Assembly: GCA_963709665.1 (NCBI GenBank)
Contig: CAVPWU010000002.1
Span: forward strand, 1,116,001-1,180,000
Origin: DASZIT01 sp963709665
Lineage (GTDB): Bacteria; Actinomycetota; Acidimicrobiia; Acidimicrobiales; RAAP-2
Length of the DNA: 64,000 bases
Direction of reading: 5' to 3'
Shown: positions 54,147 to 62,124 of the stretch, piece after piece
How the letters are laid out: each line of letters begins with the position of its first letter
Position numbering within the stretch: the stretch's first letter is position 1
Notes under the pieces: generated by a model
What the model saw: only the letters and a program-made list of their open reading frames with translations
What the model was told of the DNA's origin: nothing
Database searches by the model: none
Translations under genes and position numbers: made by a program

Positions 54147-55418
54147 TCAGGCGGCCCCGCCCTGGCCCCTCAGGTCGCAGGCCTGGGCCGGCTGGTCGAC
54201 CGGCCCCGCCACGCAGCTGACCGGCCCGACCTCTCCCAGCACGGCGTCCCCGGCCACGATGTCGTCGTTGCACGGGGCCGCCCTCGACGGCACCCAGTCC
54301 CAGAGCAGCACCCCGTCGACACCGGCGTCGATCTGGGCCTGCGCCTTGGTCTCGAGCTCGATACCCCGCTCGGTCGGATCGGGACAGGTGGCCGGATCGG
54401 TGATGGGGGCGAAGCCCATCTCCCCGGCGATGATCGGCTTCTCCAGCTGGGCGGCCTGGTCGATCCGCACTGCGATGCCGTTCCACTGGTCGCCACCGAT
54501 GGTCTCGGTCGAGGGGTAGTAGTCGTGGTACGACAGCACGTCGAGGCCGGGGCTGGCCGAGACGTAGGCGTAGTCCGGGCCCTCCGTCCCACACTGACCG
54601 GAACCGAGGAGGCCGCTCTCCACCAGGTGCTCCGGATCCAGAGCGTGGATCTCCCCTCCCACCTCGTCGAAGAAGGATCGGAGGGCGGTGGCGGCCACCG
54701 CCTCGTCCGGGCAGGTCTGGTGGCCGCTGCAGTTGTACGGCTGGTAAACGGACGGGCAGGTGGAGGCCTCGGCCTCGGAGATCGGCTCCCACATGCCGAG
54801 GGCGGGGGACGAGCGGTAGCGGGTCACGATGGCCTGCAGGTACTGCCAGTAGGAGAGCGGGGCCACCGGCTCGCCGTCGGGGGCTGCCGGATCGTCGAAC
54901 ACCTGGGTGTAACCCCCCTCGTACCAGGAGGGATCCTGCCAGTGCTGGTTGTCGCACCCGCCGCTCTGCCCGGTCAGGGAGGGCACCAGCAGCTGGTGGT
55001 AGGCGGCGGCGGCGGCGAAGACCCGGTCCAGGGGCTCCCAGTCGATCTGGTGGGTGTCGACGTTCACCGCCATGGAGCCCTCGAAGGCCCAGAAGCGGAC
55101 CAGCGAGTGGGGAGGCAGGGCGGCGAAGAAGGCGTCGAGCTGGGGGGTGGTGAGCATCCCCCCGCACCCGGCGTCGGTGCCCCACTGGGTGGCCAGCTCG
55201 TAGGCGTTCAGGCCGAAGAACCGGTAGGGGGTGCCGTCGAGGACCAGCTGGCCGTCCGAGACACCCAGCACCCCGGGGGTGACGGCCGGGGGTCGGTAGT
55301 GGGCGGTGCCGACCGCCGAGTTGTTGCCGACCGGGCCGGGCAGGGGGATCACGGCCAGGACACCGATACCGGCCAGCCGGGCGGCGGCGATCAGGCGACC
55401 ACCGAGCCGGCGGGCCGT
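54147..55418 (-). CDS. secreted glycoside hydrolase (GH5-like) with probable ACG start
   Basis: This protein has FFGLNAYELATQW, LVRFWAFEGSM, WEPISEAEAS (acid/base glutamate candidate) and IAGEMGFAPI (nucleophile glutamate candidate), a layout like GH5 mannanases or cellulases. The nearest in-frame ordinary start, a GTG at 55352, cuts the signal peptide. Further upstream no ATG, GTG or TTG is in frame before a stop, but an ACG at 55418 follows AAGGAG by four bases and begins MARRLGGRLIAAARLAGIGV, an excellent signal peptide. The ACG could be a real rare start, a sequence error, or a mutated ATG. It lies beside glycosyltransferases and likely trims the polymer. Confidence 0.7.
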   Translation of the reverse strand, partial: TARRLGGRLIAAARLAGIGVLAVIPLPGPVGNNSAVGTAHYRPPAVTPGVLGVSDGQLVLDGTPYRFFGLNAYELATQWGTDAGCGGMLTTPQLDAFFAALPPHSLVRFWAFEGSMAVNVDTHQIDWEPLDRVFAAAAAYHQLLVPSLTGQSGGCDNQHWQDPSWYEGGYTQVFDDPAAPDGEPVAPLSYWQYLQAIVTRYRSSPALGMWEPISEAEASTCPSVYQPYNCSGHQTCPDEAVAATALRSFFDEVGGEIHALDPEHLVESGLLGSGQCGTEGPDYAYVSASPGLDVLSYHDYYPSTETIGGDQWNGIAVRIDQAAQLEKPIIAGEMGFAPITDPATCPDPTERGIELETKAQAQIDAGVDGVLLWDWVPSRAAPCNDDIVAGDAVLGEVGPVSCVAGPVDQPAQACDLRGQGGAA

Positions 55419-55426
55419 TGATCTCC

Positions 55427-55457
55427 TTGGTGGGGTACGAGGGCCCTGGAGTATGAT
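55427..55457 (+). promoter_or_regulatory. candidate promoter of the small gene at 55473
   Basis: TTGGTG (55427-55432) and TATGAT (55452-55457) are 19 bases apart. The -10 is nearly perfect and would give a leader of under ten bases before the ATG at 55473. Confidence 0.35.
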
Positions 55458-55472
55458 GTTCTCCGATCAGCG

Positions 55473-55778
55473 ATGATGAATCCGACGACACTCCAGGCCG
55501 TCACCGAGCTCGACGACCGACTGCTGGTCCTTACCCGATCCCAGGCCCGGCTCACCTGGGTCCTCCGGGGACTCCGGGCCGCCCCGCCCGAGGCGGTGCC
55601 GGCCCCCGCCACCGTCGCCGGGACGGTGCCGCCGGTGGGAGTGCCCCGCCACATGCTCCGGGTCACCCCGCCGCAACGACCGCACCGGCCGACCAAGCGG
55701 AACTACGACTACTTCGAACGCCTGCGGAACCAGCTGGCGGATCTGCCCGGCGACGGGAACGGCGCCCCTCCACAGTAG
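55473..55778 (+). CDS. small protein of unknown function
   Basis: This 101-residue protein begins MMNPTTLQAVTELDDRLLVL, a likely amphipathic helix, then a Pro-rich middle and a basic tail (KRNYDYFERLRNQLADLP). It has no signal peptide or cysteines. Codon bias fits a gene, and a TATGAT -10 box lies just upstream. It is divergent from the glycoside hydrolase and convergent on the stalked membrane protein. I do not recognise the family. Confidence 0.5.
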   Translation: MMNPTTLQAVTELDDRLLVLTRSQARLTWVLRGLRAAPPEAVPAPATVAGTVPPVGVPRHMLRVTPPQRPHRPTKRNYDYFERLRNQLADLPGDGNGAPPQ

Positions 55779-55784
55779 AGAGGG

Positions 55785-56648
55785 TCAGCCGCTGAAGCCG
55801 GTCACCTTGACCGCCCAGCGACACGCCGCGGTGGTCTGGACGACGATCTGCTGGGCCCCCAGGCTGTTCTGGGGCGTCACCGACTGACCCGAAGCGGCGC
55901 TGCTGGTCACGGCGGGCGTGGATCCCGGGCTGCCCCCGGGGGTGGTGACGAAGATCTCGAAGGTCGGGGTCGTGGCGGGCGCCGGCGTGCACTGGAACGC
56001 CCAGCCGATGTTCCACTGACCGGCGGCGATGGTGAAGGTGGCGCTGGTCCAGTTGCCGGACAGCTGGGTGGCCGGGATGAGCACGGTGGGCGGTCCGGGA
56101 GCCACGGTGGTGGCGGTGGACCCGCCGGCCGTCGTGGTGGCGGTGGACCCGCCGGCCGTCGTGGTGGAGGTGGAGGACCCCCCCGCCGTCGTGGTGGAGG
56201 TGGAGGACCCCCCGGTCGTCGTGGTGGTGGTGGCACCGGGGGATCCCGCCGCCGGTGGCAGCTTGTAGGTCGCCTGGTTGGTGGAGGCGGACGAGGTCCC
56301 GACCTTGCCGTTGATGGCCATTCCGAGCACCAGGCACACCACCCCGAGCAGCACCATCGCCCAGGTCGGCCAGGCCCGCCGACCCACCAGGCCCAGCTCG
56401 CCGGGGTGCGGCGGCCGGTCGTCCGAACCGTCGGTTCCGTCCGGCCCGACAGAGGGATCCACCGGGGCGTCGGACAGGGTGGACGGGGCGGGCCCGGCTG
56501 CGCCGGGGGCGGGCTGGGGACCGCTGGTGTAGACCGGACCCTGCTGGGAGTACGGGTTGTCGTAGCTCTGCGGGTCCACGTACACCCAGTGTTCGCCGGT
56601 CACCGGATCCGCGTACGTACCCGTGGCGGGGTCCCACGAAGCGGTCAC
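55785..56648 (-). CDS. membrane protein with Ser/Thr stalk and C-terminal beta domain
   Basis: This 287-residue protein starts with a DPATGTYADPVTGEHWVYVD segment resembling short W/Y-rich repeats, a Pro/Gly-rich stretch, then one transmembrane helix (about 95-115). Outside the membrane it has a Thr/Ser/Gly repeat stalk (about 135-180) encoded by tandem DNA repeats, and a ~100-residue beta-sandwich-like domain with two cysteines. A role as surface adhesin or sensor is possible, but not shown. The GTG at 56648 is the plausible start; there is no clear ribosome-binding site. Confidence 0.6.
   Translation of the reverse strand: MTASWDPATGTYADPVTGEHWVYVDPQSYDNPYSQQGPVYTSGPQPAPGAAGPAPSTLSDAPVDPSVGPDGTDGSDDRPPHPGELGLVGRRAWPTWAMVLLGVVCLVLGMAINGKVGTSSASTNQATYKLPPAAGSPGATTTTTTGGSSTSTTTAGGSSTSTTTAGGSTATTTAGGSTATTVAPGPPTVLIPATQLSGNWTSATFTIAAGQWNIGWAFQCTPAPATTPTFEIFVTTPGGSPGSTPAVTSSAASGQSVTPQNSLGAQQIVVQTTAACRWAVKVTGFSG
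56108..56237. repeat. tandem 27/30-base repeats coding a Thr/Ser/Gly stalk
   Basis: Two 27-base units (GTGGTGGCGGTGGACCCGCC then GGCCGTC) are followed by two 30-base variants and a shorter unit. On the coding (minus) strand they give TTTAGGS- and STSTTTAGGS-type stalk repeats. Copy number is likely to vary between strains. Confidence 0.75.
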
Positions 56649-56747
56649 GCCCACAGCGTGATCGACGCCCCCTTCGGGGTCAAGCAAACAGTAGGGAAAC
56701 GGCGGGTTACGGAAACATGGCACCCGTCCATGGGCCAAGCTAGTCCC

Positions 56748-57866
56748 ATGCGCGCCTTTGTCTGCCACCAGTGTCACGAGCAGCTGGTGTTCTTCGAGAA
56801 CACCCGCTGCGTCCACTGCCAGGCGCTCCTCGGCTTCGACCCGGACGCCCGGGACCTGGTGGCACTGGCCAGCCAGGACGACGGCACCTACCGGTCGGTG
56901 GAGGTCTCGGGCAGCGGCACCTCGACGGGCTCCCAGCAGTACCGGTTCTGCGCCAACGAGGGGTTGGCGGAGTGCAACTGGCTGGTACCGGTCGACGCCG
57001 GTGCCGCGCCCACCCTGTGCGCCAGCTGCCGACTGACCCGGACCCGTCCCAACGACGGTGATTTCGACGGTTTGGCCGCCTTTGCCGACGCCGAGGCGGC
57101 CAAGCGGCAGCTCCTCTTCCAGCTCTTCGATCTCGGCCTGCCGGTGACCTCCCGGTGGGAGGACCCCGAACACGGCCTGGCCTTCGATCTCCTCACCAGC
57201 GAACGCGACAGCGTGATCATCGGCCATGACCGCGGGGTGATCACCCTGAACCTGGCGGAGAGCGACGACGCCTACCGGGAGCGGACCCGCCATCAGCTCG
57301 GCGAGGCCTACCGCACCCTCCTCGGCCACTTCCGCCACGAGATCGGCCACTACTACTGGGACGTGCTCGTCGACCACTCCTCGGGTCTCGAGGCGTTCCG
57401 CACCCTGTTCGGGGACGAGCGGGTCGACTACCGCGACTCGATCGAGCGCCACTACGACGCCGGCCCGGCCGTCGGCTGGGAGACCGAGTACGTCAGTGCC
57501 TACGCCACCATGCACCCGTGGGAGGACTGGGCGGAGACCTTCGCCCACTACCTCCATATTCGCGACACCCTGCAGACCGCCGCCGAGTTCGGTCTGATGC
57601 TCATCGGACCCAGGGACGGCGAAGGACGGCGGATGCACGATCTGGCCGCCACCCCCCACGAGGGGAGCTTCCGGGCCGACCGGTTCGACCGGGTGATCGA
57701 CGAGTGGCTGCCGCTCACCTACGCCCTGAACGCCATCAACCGGTCGATGGGCAAGGGCGACCTCTACCCCTTCGTGCTGCCACCGGCGGTGATCCGGAAG
57801 CTGGCCTTCATCCACGACCTGGTGGTTCGGGCCGGCGAGGCGGACCGCCTGGAGGCCACCGGGTAG
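56748..57866 (+). CDS. putative zinc-binding metallopeptidase with N-terminal zinc ribbon
   Basis: This 372-residue protein has an N-terminal zinc ribbon (CHQC, CVHC), more cysteines near 65-105 (FCANEGLAECNW, CASC), and a catalytic HFRHEIGHYYWD (HExxH) around residue ~205. WETEYVSAYATMHPWEDWAE carries a likely third ligand. This matches a family of putative zinc-binding metallopeptidases found widely in bacteria, with no signal peptide. The ATG at 56748 is chosen because the zinc ribbon starts there. It ends four bases from the exosortase stop, convergent. Confidence 0.78.
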   Translation: MRAFVCHQCHEQLVFFENTRCVHCQALLGFDPDARDLVALASQDDGTYRSVEVSGSGTSTGSQQYRFCANEGLAECNWLVPVDAGAAPTLCASCRLTRTRPNDGDFDGLAAFADAEAAKRQLLFQLFDLGLPVTSRWEDPEHGLAFDLLTSERDSVIIGHDRGVITLNLAESDDAYRERTRHQLGEAYRTLLGHFRHEIGHYYWDVLVDHSSGLEAFRTLFGDERVDYRDSIERHYDAGPAVGWETEYVSAYATMHPWEDWAETFAHYLHIRDTLQTAAEFGLMLIGPRDGEGRRMHDLAATPHEGSFRADRFDRVIDEWLPLTYALNAINRSMGKGDLYPFVLPPAVIRKLAFIHDLVVRAGEADRLEATG

Positions 57867-57870
57867 GTGG
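57856..57870. terminator. short hairpin between convergent genes
   Basis: CCACC (57856-57860) pairs with GGTGG (57866-57870) across GGGTA, overlapping the TAG of the metallopeptidase gene and ending right before the exosortase stop. It is only a five-pair stem. Confidence 0.25.
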
Positions 57871-59646
57871 TCAGGCCGTCGCCGTCGACGCCGTCGCGCT
57901 GCGCTGCGACTGCACGGTGATGAGCTGCCGGGCGAACGCCACCAGGAAGGTCCGGTTGTTCAGCAGGGTCAGCTGTTGCCGGTTGTTGGGATCCAGGGAA
58001 CCGGCCAGGTTCTTGATCCCGCTGGTGTTGGTGAGACCCTTCACCTCCACACCCAGGCCGCTGTTCTGGACGTAGAGCACCGTGCGCTCGTAGTTGGTGG
58101 AGGACCCCATCTTCACCGGCACGATCCAGTACACGATGGACCAGCTGCCGTACTGGGCTGAGGTGTACGACATCGCCTGACCGGTGACGCCACCGGCCAG
58201 GGCCACCTGGGCCACGTCGGCCAGGGCGTACCCGTGGAACTGGTAGCAGTTCTCCACCCCGTAGGCGGAGAAGGTACTGAGGTCCGGCGAGTTGATCACG
58301 TCCTCCACCACCGGAACGTCGGCGTGGAGCGTCCCCCCCTCGGTGGCGAACAGCTCGTAACGGTTCCACACCGAGGTGTCGCCGAACAGGGGCTTGGCCC
58401 AGTTGTACTCCGCACTGAGCCGGAGGCGCCATCCCGACGGAGCCACCGGGGAGTTCACGTAGGCCTGCAGCCGGGGCTCGCCCGAGGCGTCGGCCACCAG
58501 GTTGTAGGTCTTGAGGTTCACGTTGCTGATGCCCAGGACGAGCCCGGCCACCACCGCCAGGGTCAGGGCCAGGTAGACCTTGGGCACGGCCAGCGAGCGG
58601 GGTGTGCGCACCACCGGCGAGCCGAGCTCGGGGACGGGGACGGGCTTGGGCACCGGTTCGGGTCGGCGCTCCCCGATGCCGATGTGCATTCCCAGTGGCT
58701 TGATCAGCAACACCATGATCACCACGCCGATGCTGAAGGTGACCAGGCCCACGAAGGGGTGGAGGATGTTGATGGCCACGCTCTCCCCCCAGGTCCTGCC
58801 GGCCCAGAAGATGAAGGTGATCCGACCCAGGTTGATCGCCCACAGCAGGGCCATGCCGCAGAACAGCCACGCCAGCTTGGTGAGAAGGGGACCCCGCACG
58901 ATGGCGGCGAAGGCCGAGCCGACCAGCAGAAAGCCCACCACGCTGTTCACCCCCGAGCAGGCCGACACCACGCTGAGGGCGAAGGTGCTCCCGTGGTGGG
59001 TGACCAGGTAGAGGGTGTTGTCGAGGCTCGACACCGGCCTGGCCACCGGGACGTGGCGGAGGATCTGGTTGATGCCCCAGATGGTGGCGGCGGTGAAGGC
59101 GTTGAGGACGCGGAGCAGCACCGACTGGTAGGGGTACGGCCAGGCCAGGAAGAGATAGAGCACGGCCAGCTTCTGGCGCCACAGCGCCCGGGTGCCGAAG
59201 ATGATGGCCACCGCTCCGGCCACGAAGAACGGCAGGGTCAGCAGGTCGATCCGGTAGACCCAGAACATGGCGGACATCCGCTGGGGCAACAGCAGGTTGA
59301 CGGCCAGGGCGGCGGCGATGAGGGGGATGCCCACCGTGTAGTCCACCTGCCGGTCGTGGATCGGCGGCTCCGGCTTGAGGGGACGGGCCCGGATGGCCGC
59401 CAGGGCCAGGGCGATGGCCGGCACCAGGCTGACGTAGGCCAGCGGCGTCTCCTGGCCGGCGTTCTGCAGCAGGGTGGCGAGGGAGTAGTTGTAGGCGATG
59501 GCCACCACGGTGACCAGCACCCCCACCTGGACGATCATCCGCGTCCGGTCGGAGGCGTACAGCCAGCGGAGGTACCACCGCTGGCGCCACTCCTTGGCCT
59601 CGCTCAACTTGTGACGCATGTGCTCGACGGTCAGGACATCGGACAT
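57871..59646 (-). CDS. exosortase/archaeosortase family protein with EpsI-like C-terminal domain
   Basis: This 591-residue protein has ~8 membrane helices. The exosortase triad is in order: Cys230 in VVSACSGVNSVVGF, Arg275 in INLGRITFIFWAG, and His296 in NILHPFVGLV. After a linker with PVPKPVPVPELGSP come one more helix and a ~180-residue outer domain (about 400-575) that resembles EpsI-type partners. Exosortases cut PEP-CTERM tails during export and are known mainly from Gram-negative polysaccharide makers. Here the neighbours are a glycosyltransferase locus and PstB/PstS-like genes. The ATG at 59646 follows AGAGGA. A likely substrate is the protein at 17389-18402. Confidence 0.82.
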   Translation of the reverse strand: MSDVLTVEHMRHKLSEAKEWRQRWYLRWLYASDRTRMIVQVGVLVTVVAIAYNYSLATLLQNAGQETPLAYVSLVPAIALALAAIRARPLKPEPPIHDRQVDYTVGIPLIAAALAVNLLLPQRMSAMFWVYRIDLLTLPFFVAGAVAIIFGTRALWRQKLAVLYLFLAWPYPYQSVLLRVLNAFTAATIWGINQILRHVPVARPVSSLDNTLYLVTHHGSTFALSVVSACSGVNSVVGFLLVGSAFAAIVRGPLLTKLAWLFCGMALLWAINLGRITFIFWAGRTWGESVAINILHPFVGLVTFSIGVVIMVLLIKPLGMHIGIGERRPEPVPKPVPVPELGSPVVRTPRSLAVPKVYLALTLAVVAGLVLGISNVNLKTYNLVADASGEPRLQAYVNSPVAPSGWRLRLSAEYNWAKPLFGDTSVWNRYELFATEGGTLHADVPVVEDVINSPDLSTFSAYGVENCYQFHGYALADVAQVALAGGVTGQAMSYTSAQYGSWSIVYWIVPVKMGSSTNYERTVLYVQNSGLGVEVKGLTNTSGIKNLAGSLDPNNRQQLTLLNNRTFLVAFARQLITVQSQRSATASTATA

Positions 59647-59692
59647 CAGTGCTGTCCTCTCCTCGGGGGGGGCGGAGTGAGGCTGGGGTCGG

Positions 59693-60559
59693 TCATCCGA
59701 ACCGACCGTGGACGTAGTCGGCGGTCCGGGGGTCGTTGGGCTCTTCGAACACCTGGGCGGTGGCGCCGGCTTCGACGATATGGCCCGGCATTCCCTCGCC
59801 GTCGACGAGGAAGAGGGCACAGTCGTCGGACACCCGCTGGGCCTGCTGCATGTTGTGGGTCACGATCACGATGGTGATCTCCTCGCAGAGCTCCCGGATG
59901 GTCGACTCGATCACCGAGGTGGAGATGGGGTCGAGGGCCGAGCACGGCTCGTCCATCAGCAGCACCTTGGGCCGCACTGCCAGGGCCCGGGCGATGCAGA
60001 GGCGCTGCTGCTGTCCGCCGGAGAGCGCCCCACCCGCCTCGTTCAGCCGGTTGCGGGTTTCGTTCCAGAGACCGGAACGCTGCAGGCACTCCTTCACCAG
60101 GGCGTCGGGGTTGGCGACCTTGGTGCCCGACAGGCGGAGGCCGGAGAGGACGTTCTGGGCGATGGTCATCGACGGGAACGGGTTGGGCCGCTGGAAGACC
60201 ATGCCGATGCCGAGACGGGTCTTGGTCACCCGGGCGGTCGGCCCGTAGATGTCGGCACCGTCGAGCTCCACGGTGCCCGACAGCGCCGCCGACGGCACCA
60301 GCTCGTGCATCCGGTTGAGGATGCGGAGGAAGGTGGACTTGCCACAGCCCGACGGTCCGATCAGGGCGGTCACCCGCGAGGGAAGCATGGACAGCGTCAC
60401 CCGCTCGAGGACCTTGTTGGAGCCGAACCAGGCGCTGACGTTGGTGGCCTGGAGGCTCGAGCTACCCGGGTGTGGCGGGGGAACGGGGACGCCATCGGGT
60501 GGCATGGCCGGCACCGGCTGGGCCGACGGCGCCCACGGCGTCTGCTGCACCGAGGTCAC
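59693..60559 (-). CDS. pstB: phosphate ABC transporter ATP-binding protein (PstB-type)
   Basis: This 288-residue ATPase has GPSGCGKSTFLRILNRM (Walker A), GMVFQRPNPFPSMTIAQNV (Q-loop, PstB signature), LSGGQQQRLCIARAL (ABC signature) and LLMDEPCSALDP (Walker B), plus VTHNMQQAQRVSD (switch histidine). The first ~35 residues are a Pro-rich extension. Its start overlaps the upstream PstS-like stop (ATGA). No PstC or PstA permease gene lies between, which is unusual for this operon, and its downstream gene is the exosortase, 46 bases away. Confidence 0.88.
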   Translation of the reverse strand: MTSVQQTPWAPSAQPVPAMPPDGVPVPPPHPGSSSLQATNVSAWFGSNKVLERVTLSMLPSRVTALIGPSGCGKSTFLRILNRMHELVPSAALSGTVELDGADIYGPTARVTKTRLGIGMVFQRPNPFPSMTIAQNVLSGLRLSGTKVANPDALVKECLQRSGLWNETRNRLNEAGGALSGGQQQRLCIARALAVRPKVLLMDEPCSALDPISTSVIESTIRELCEEITIVIVTHNMQQAQRVSDDCALFLVDGEGMPGHIVEAGATAQVFEEPNDPRTADYVHGRFG

Positions 60560-62124
60560 GACGGCACCTCCTTTCGCCGCAGTCGTCGTCGGATCAAGGA
60601 GGTGACCAGGAACAGGCCCAGGCCCAGGCCCACCAGCACCCCGACGTCAGGTGCCCCGGTGAAGGCCAGTCCCGAGGCCGTCCCGGTGGTGTCGGTGGCG
60701 CCGGCGGAGTCGCTGCCCGCCGGCGTCCCGGTTCCCGTCGGACTACCCGTCTCGGAGTCGGATCCCGCTCCCACCGAGGCGGCGGCCGTGGTCGAGGTGG
60801 TCGCCTCCACCGCCGGGGCGGTGGGGTTGGGGGCGGCCACCGAGACGGCGTCCAACTCGGCGGCCACCTTCAGGTCGGCGGTGACCATGGCCGGGGTGGC
60901 GCCGGCCGCCCCGAAATCGGTGATGTCCTGCTGGCCCTCGGAGCCGACCACGAACCGGATGAACTGGGCCAGGCCGGCCGCCTTGGCCGCACTCAGGCCG
61001 TTGGTCGGCACCACGAGGTAGCTCTCCTCCATCAGGTAGTTGTTGTAGGCGGAGGCGTCGGTGGTGCGGGCCTGGAAGGTGACCAGGTTGTCGGTGGTCG
61101 GGCTCGAGGTGGAGGCCAGCGTGGCGTCCCCCTCGGCGGCGGTGGCCGCCGCCGCGGACGGCACCACCGGATCGCCGGCGGCGTTGTCGACGGCGGCGGT
61201 GGGGAGGTTCCAGGGCACCCCGAGGGGGGCCCCGGTCCAGACGTTGGAGAGAGGGGCGATGGCACCGAGCGCCCAGTCCACCGCGTCGTTGGAGGGGGCG
61301 TTGGTCTCGGAGTTCAAGCCGAGCAGTTTGCCGATCAGGGGATCGTCACCACCGGGGATGGTGTTCCCCGAGTAGGGCCACAGCTCGCTCGGGGTGTCGT
61401 CGGTGGTCAGGCTCCCCGCCCCCTTCAGGCCGGCGTCGAAGTAGGCCTTGGAGGTGGGATTGCTGTCGAGCAGCGACATCAGGGCGTCGTTGGCCATCGA
61501 CGGGTCCAGATTGGCCCACAGCGAGACGTTGACGTTGTCGGCCGTGCTGCCACCCCCGGTCTCCGGGCAGTTGATCCGGGCGTCGCCCCACTTGGTGAGG
61601 GGATCGCCGCTGTCGCTCCCGAAGAGCTCGCCCAGCTCGGTCACGCTCATCGGCATGTGCTGGCAGAAGTCGGCCGAGGTGATCGACTGGGAGGCCGACA
61701 GGCCCCAGTCGGCCGTCGGGACCAGCGTGGCGATGGCCACCGGCGTGGCCGCGAAGGGCACGTAGGCGAACGAGCGGCCGTCGGCGGCCGCCTTGGCCAC
61801 CTCCGCCGAGGTCAGCGGCCGCTCCGACACCGCGAAGTCGGCGCTGAAGGCGCCGGGCCCGCTCCCCACGAAGGAGGCGATCCCGGCGTCGATGTCGGTG
61901 TTGGTGTAGGCACCGAACAGCGGGGCCAAGGTGCCGCCATCGTCGCTGATCAGCTTCTCCATCACCGGCTGGAGGAAGGAGCCCCCCTGGCCGGACAGCG
62001 TGGTCGGGTCGGTGGTCGCCCCCGATGGGGTGGCGCCCGGCAGGGCCAGTGCCCCGACCACCGAGGCGACCAGGAGGGCGGCCGCGGTGGGCAGGACCAA
62101 CAGGGTGGGGCGGAACCGTCTCAT
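60556..62124 (-). CDS. PstS-like phosphate-binding protein with LAFTG sortase signal
   Basis: This 522-residue secreted protein has a signal peptide (TLLVLPTAAALLVASVVGAL), then a substrate-binding domain beginning LSGQGGSFLQPVMEKLISDD, with FAVSERPLTSAEVA in the phosphate-contact area. A Thr/Ser/Gly-rich stretch leads to LAFTG (486-490), a hydrophobic helix and RRRLRRK, the form of a class E sortase signal. So the binding protein is likely wall-anchored rather than free. It overlaps both neighbours by four bases. Confidence 0.8.
   Translation of the reverse strand: MRRFRPTLLVLPTAAALLVASVVGALALPGATPSGATTDPTTLSGQGGSFLQPVMEKLISDDGGTLAPLFGAYTNTDIDAGIASFVGSGPGAFSADFAVSERPLTSAEVAKAAADGRSFAYVPFAATPVAIATLVPTADWGLSASQSITSADFCQHMPMSVTELGELFGSDSGDPLTKWGDARINCPETGGGSTADNVNVSLWANLDPSMANDALMSLLDSNPTSKAYFDAGLKGAGSLTTDDTPSELWPYSGNTIPGGDDPLIGKLLGLNSETNAPSNDAVDWALGAIAPLSNVWTGAPLGVPWNLPTAAVDNAAGDPVVPSAAAATAAEGDATLASTSSPTTDNLVTFQARTTDASAYNNYLMEESYLVVPTNGLSAAKAAGLAQFIRFVVGSEGQQDITDFGAAGATPAMVTADLKVAAELDAVSVAAPNPTAPAVEATTSTTAAASVGAGSDSETGSPTGTGTPAGSDSAGATDTTGTASGLAFTGAPDVGVLVGLGLGLFLVTSLIRRRLRRKEVPS

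Noticed and set aside
56108..56237. CRISPR-like repeat
   Set aside because: Units are contiguous, in frame, and code a Thr/Ser stalk.
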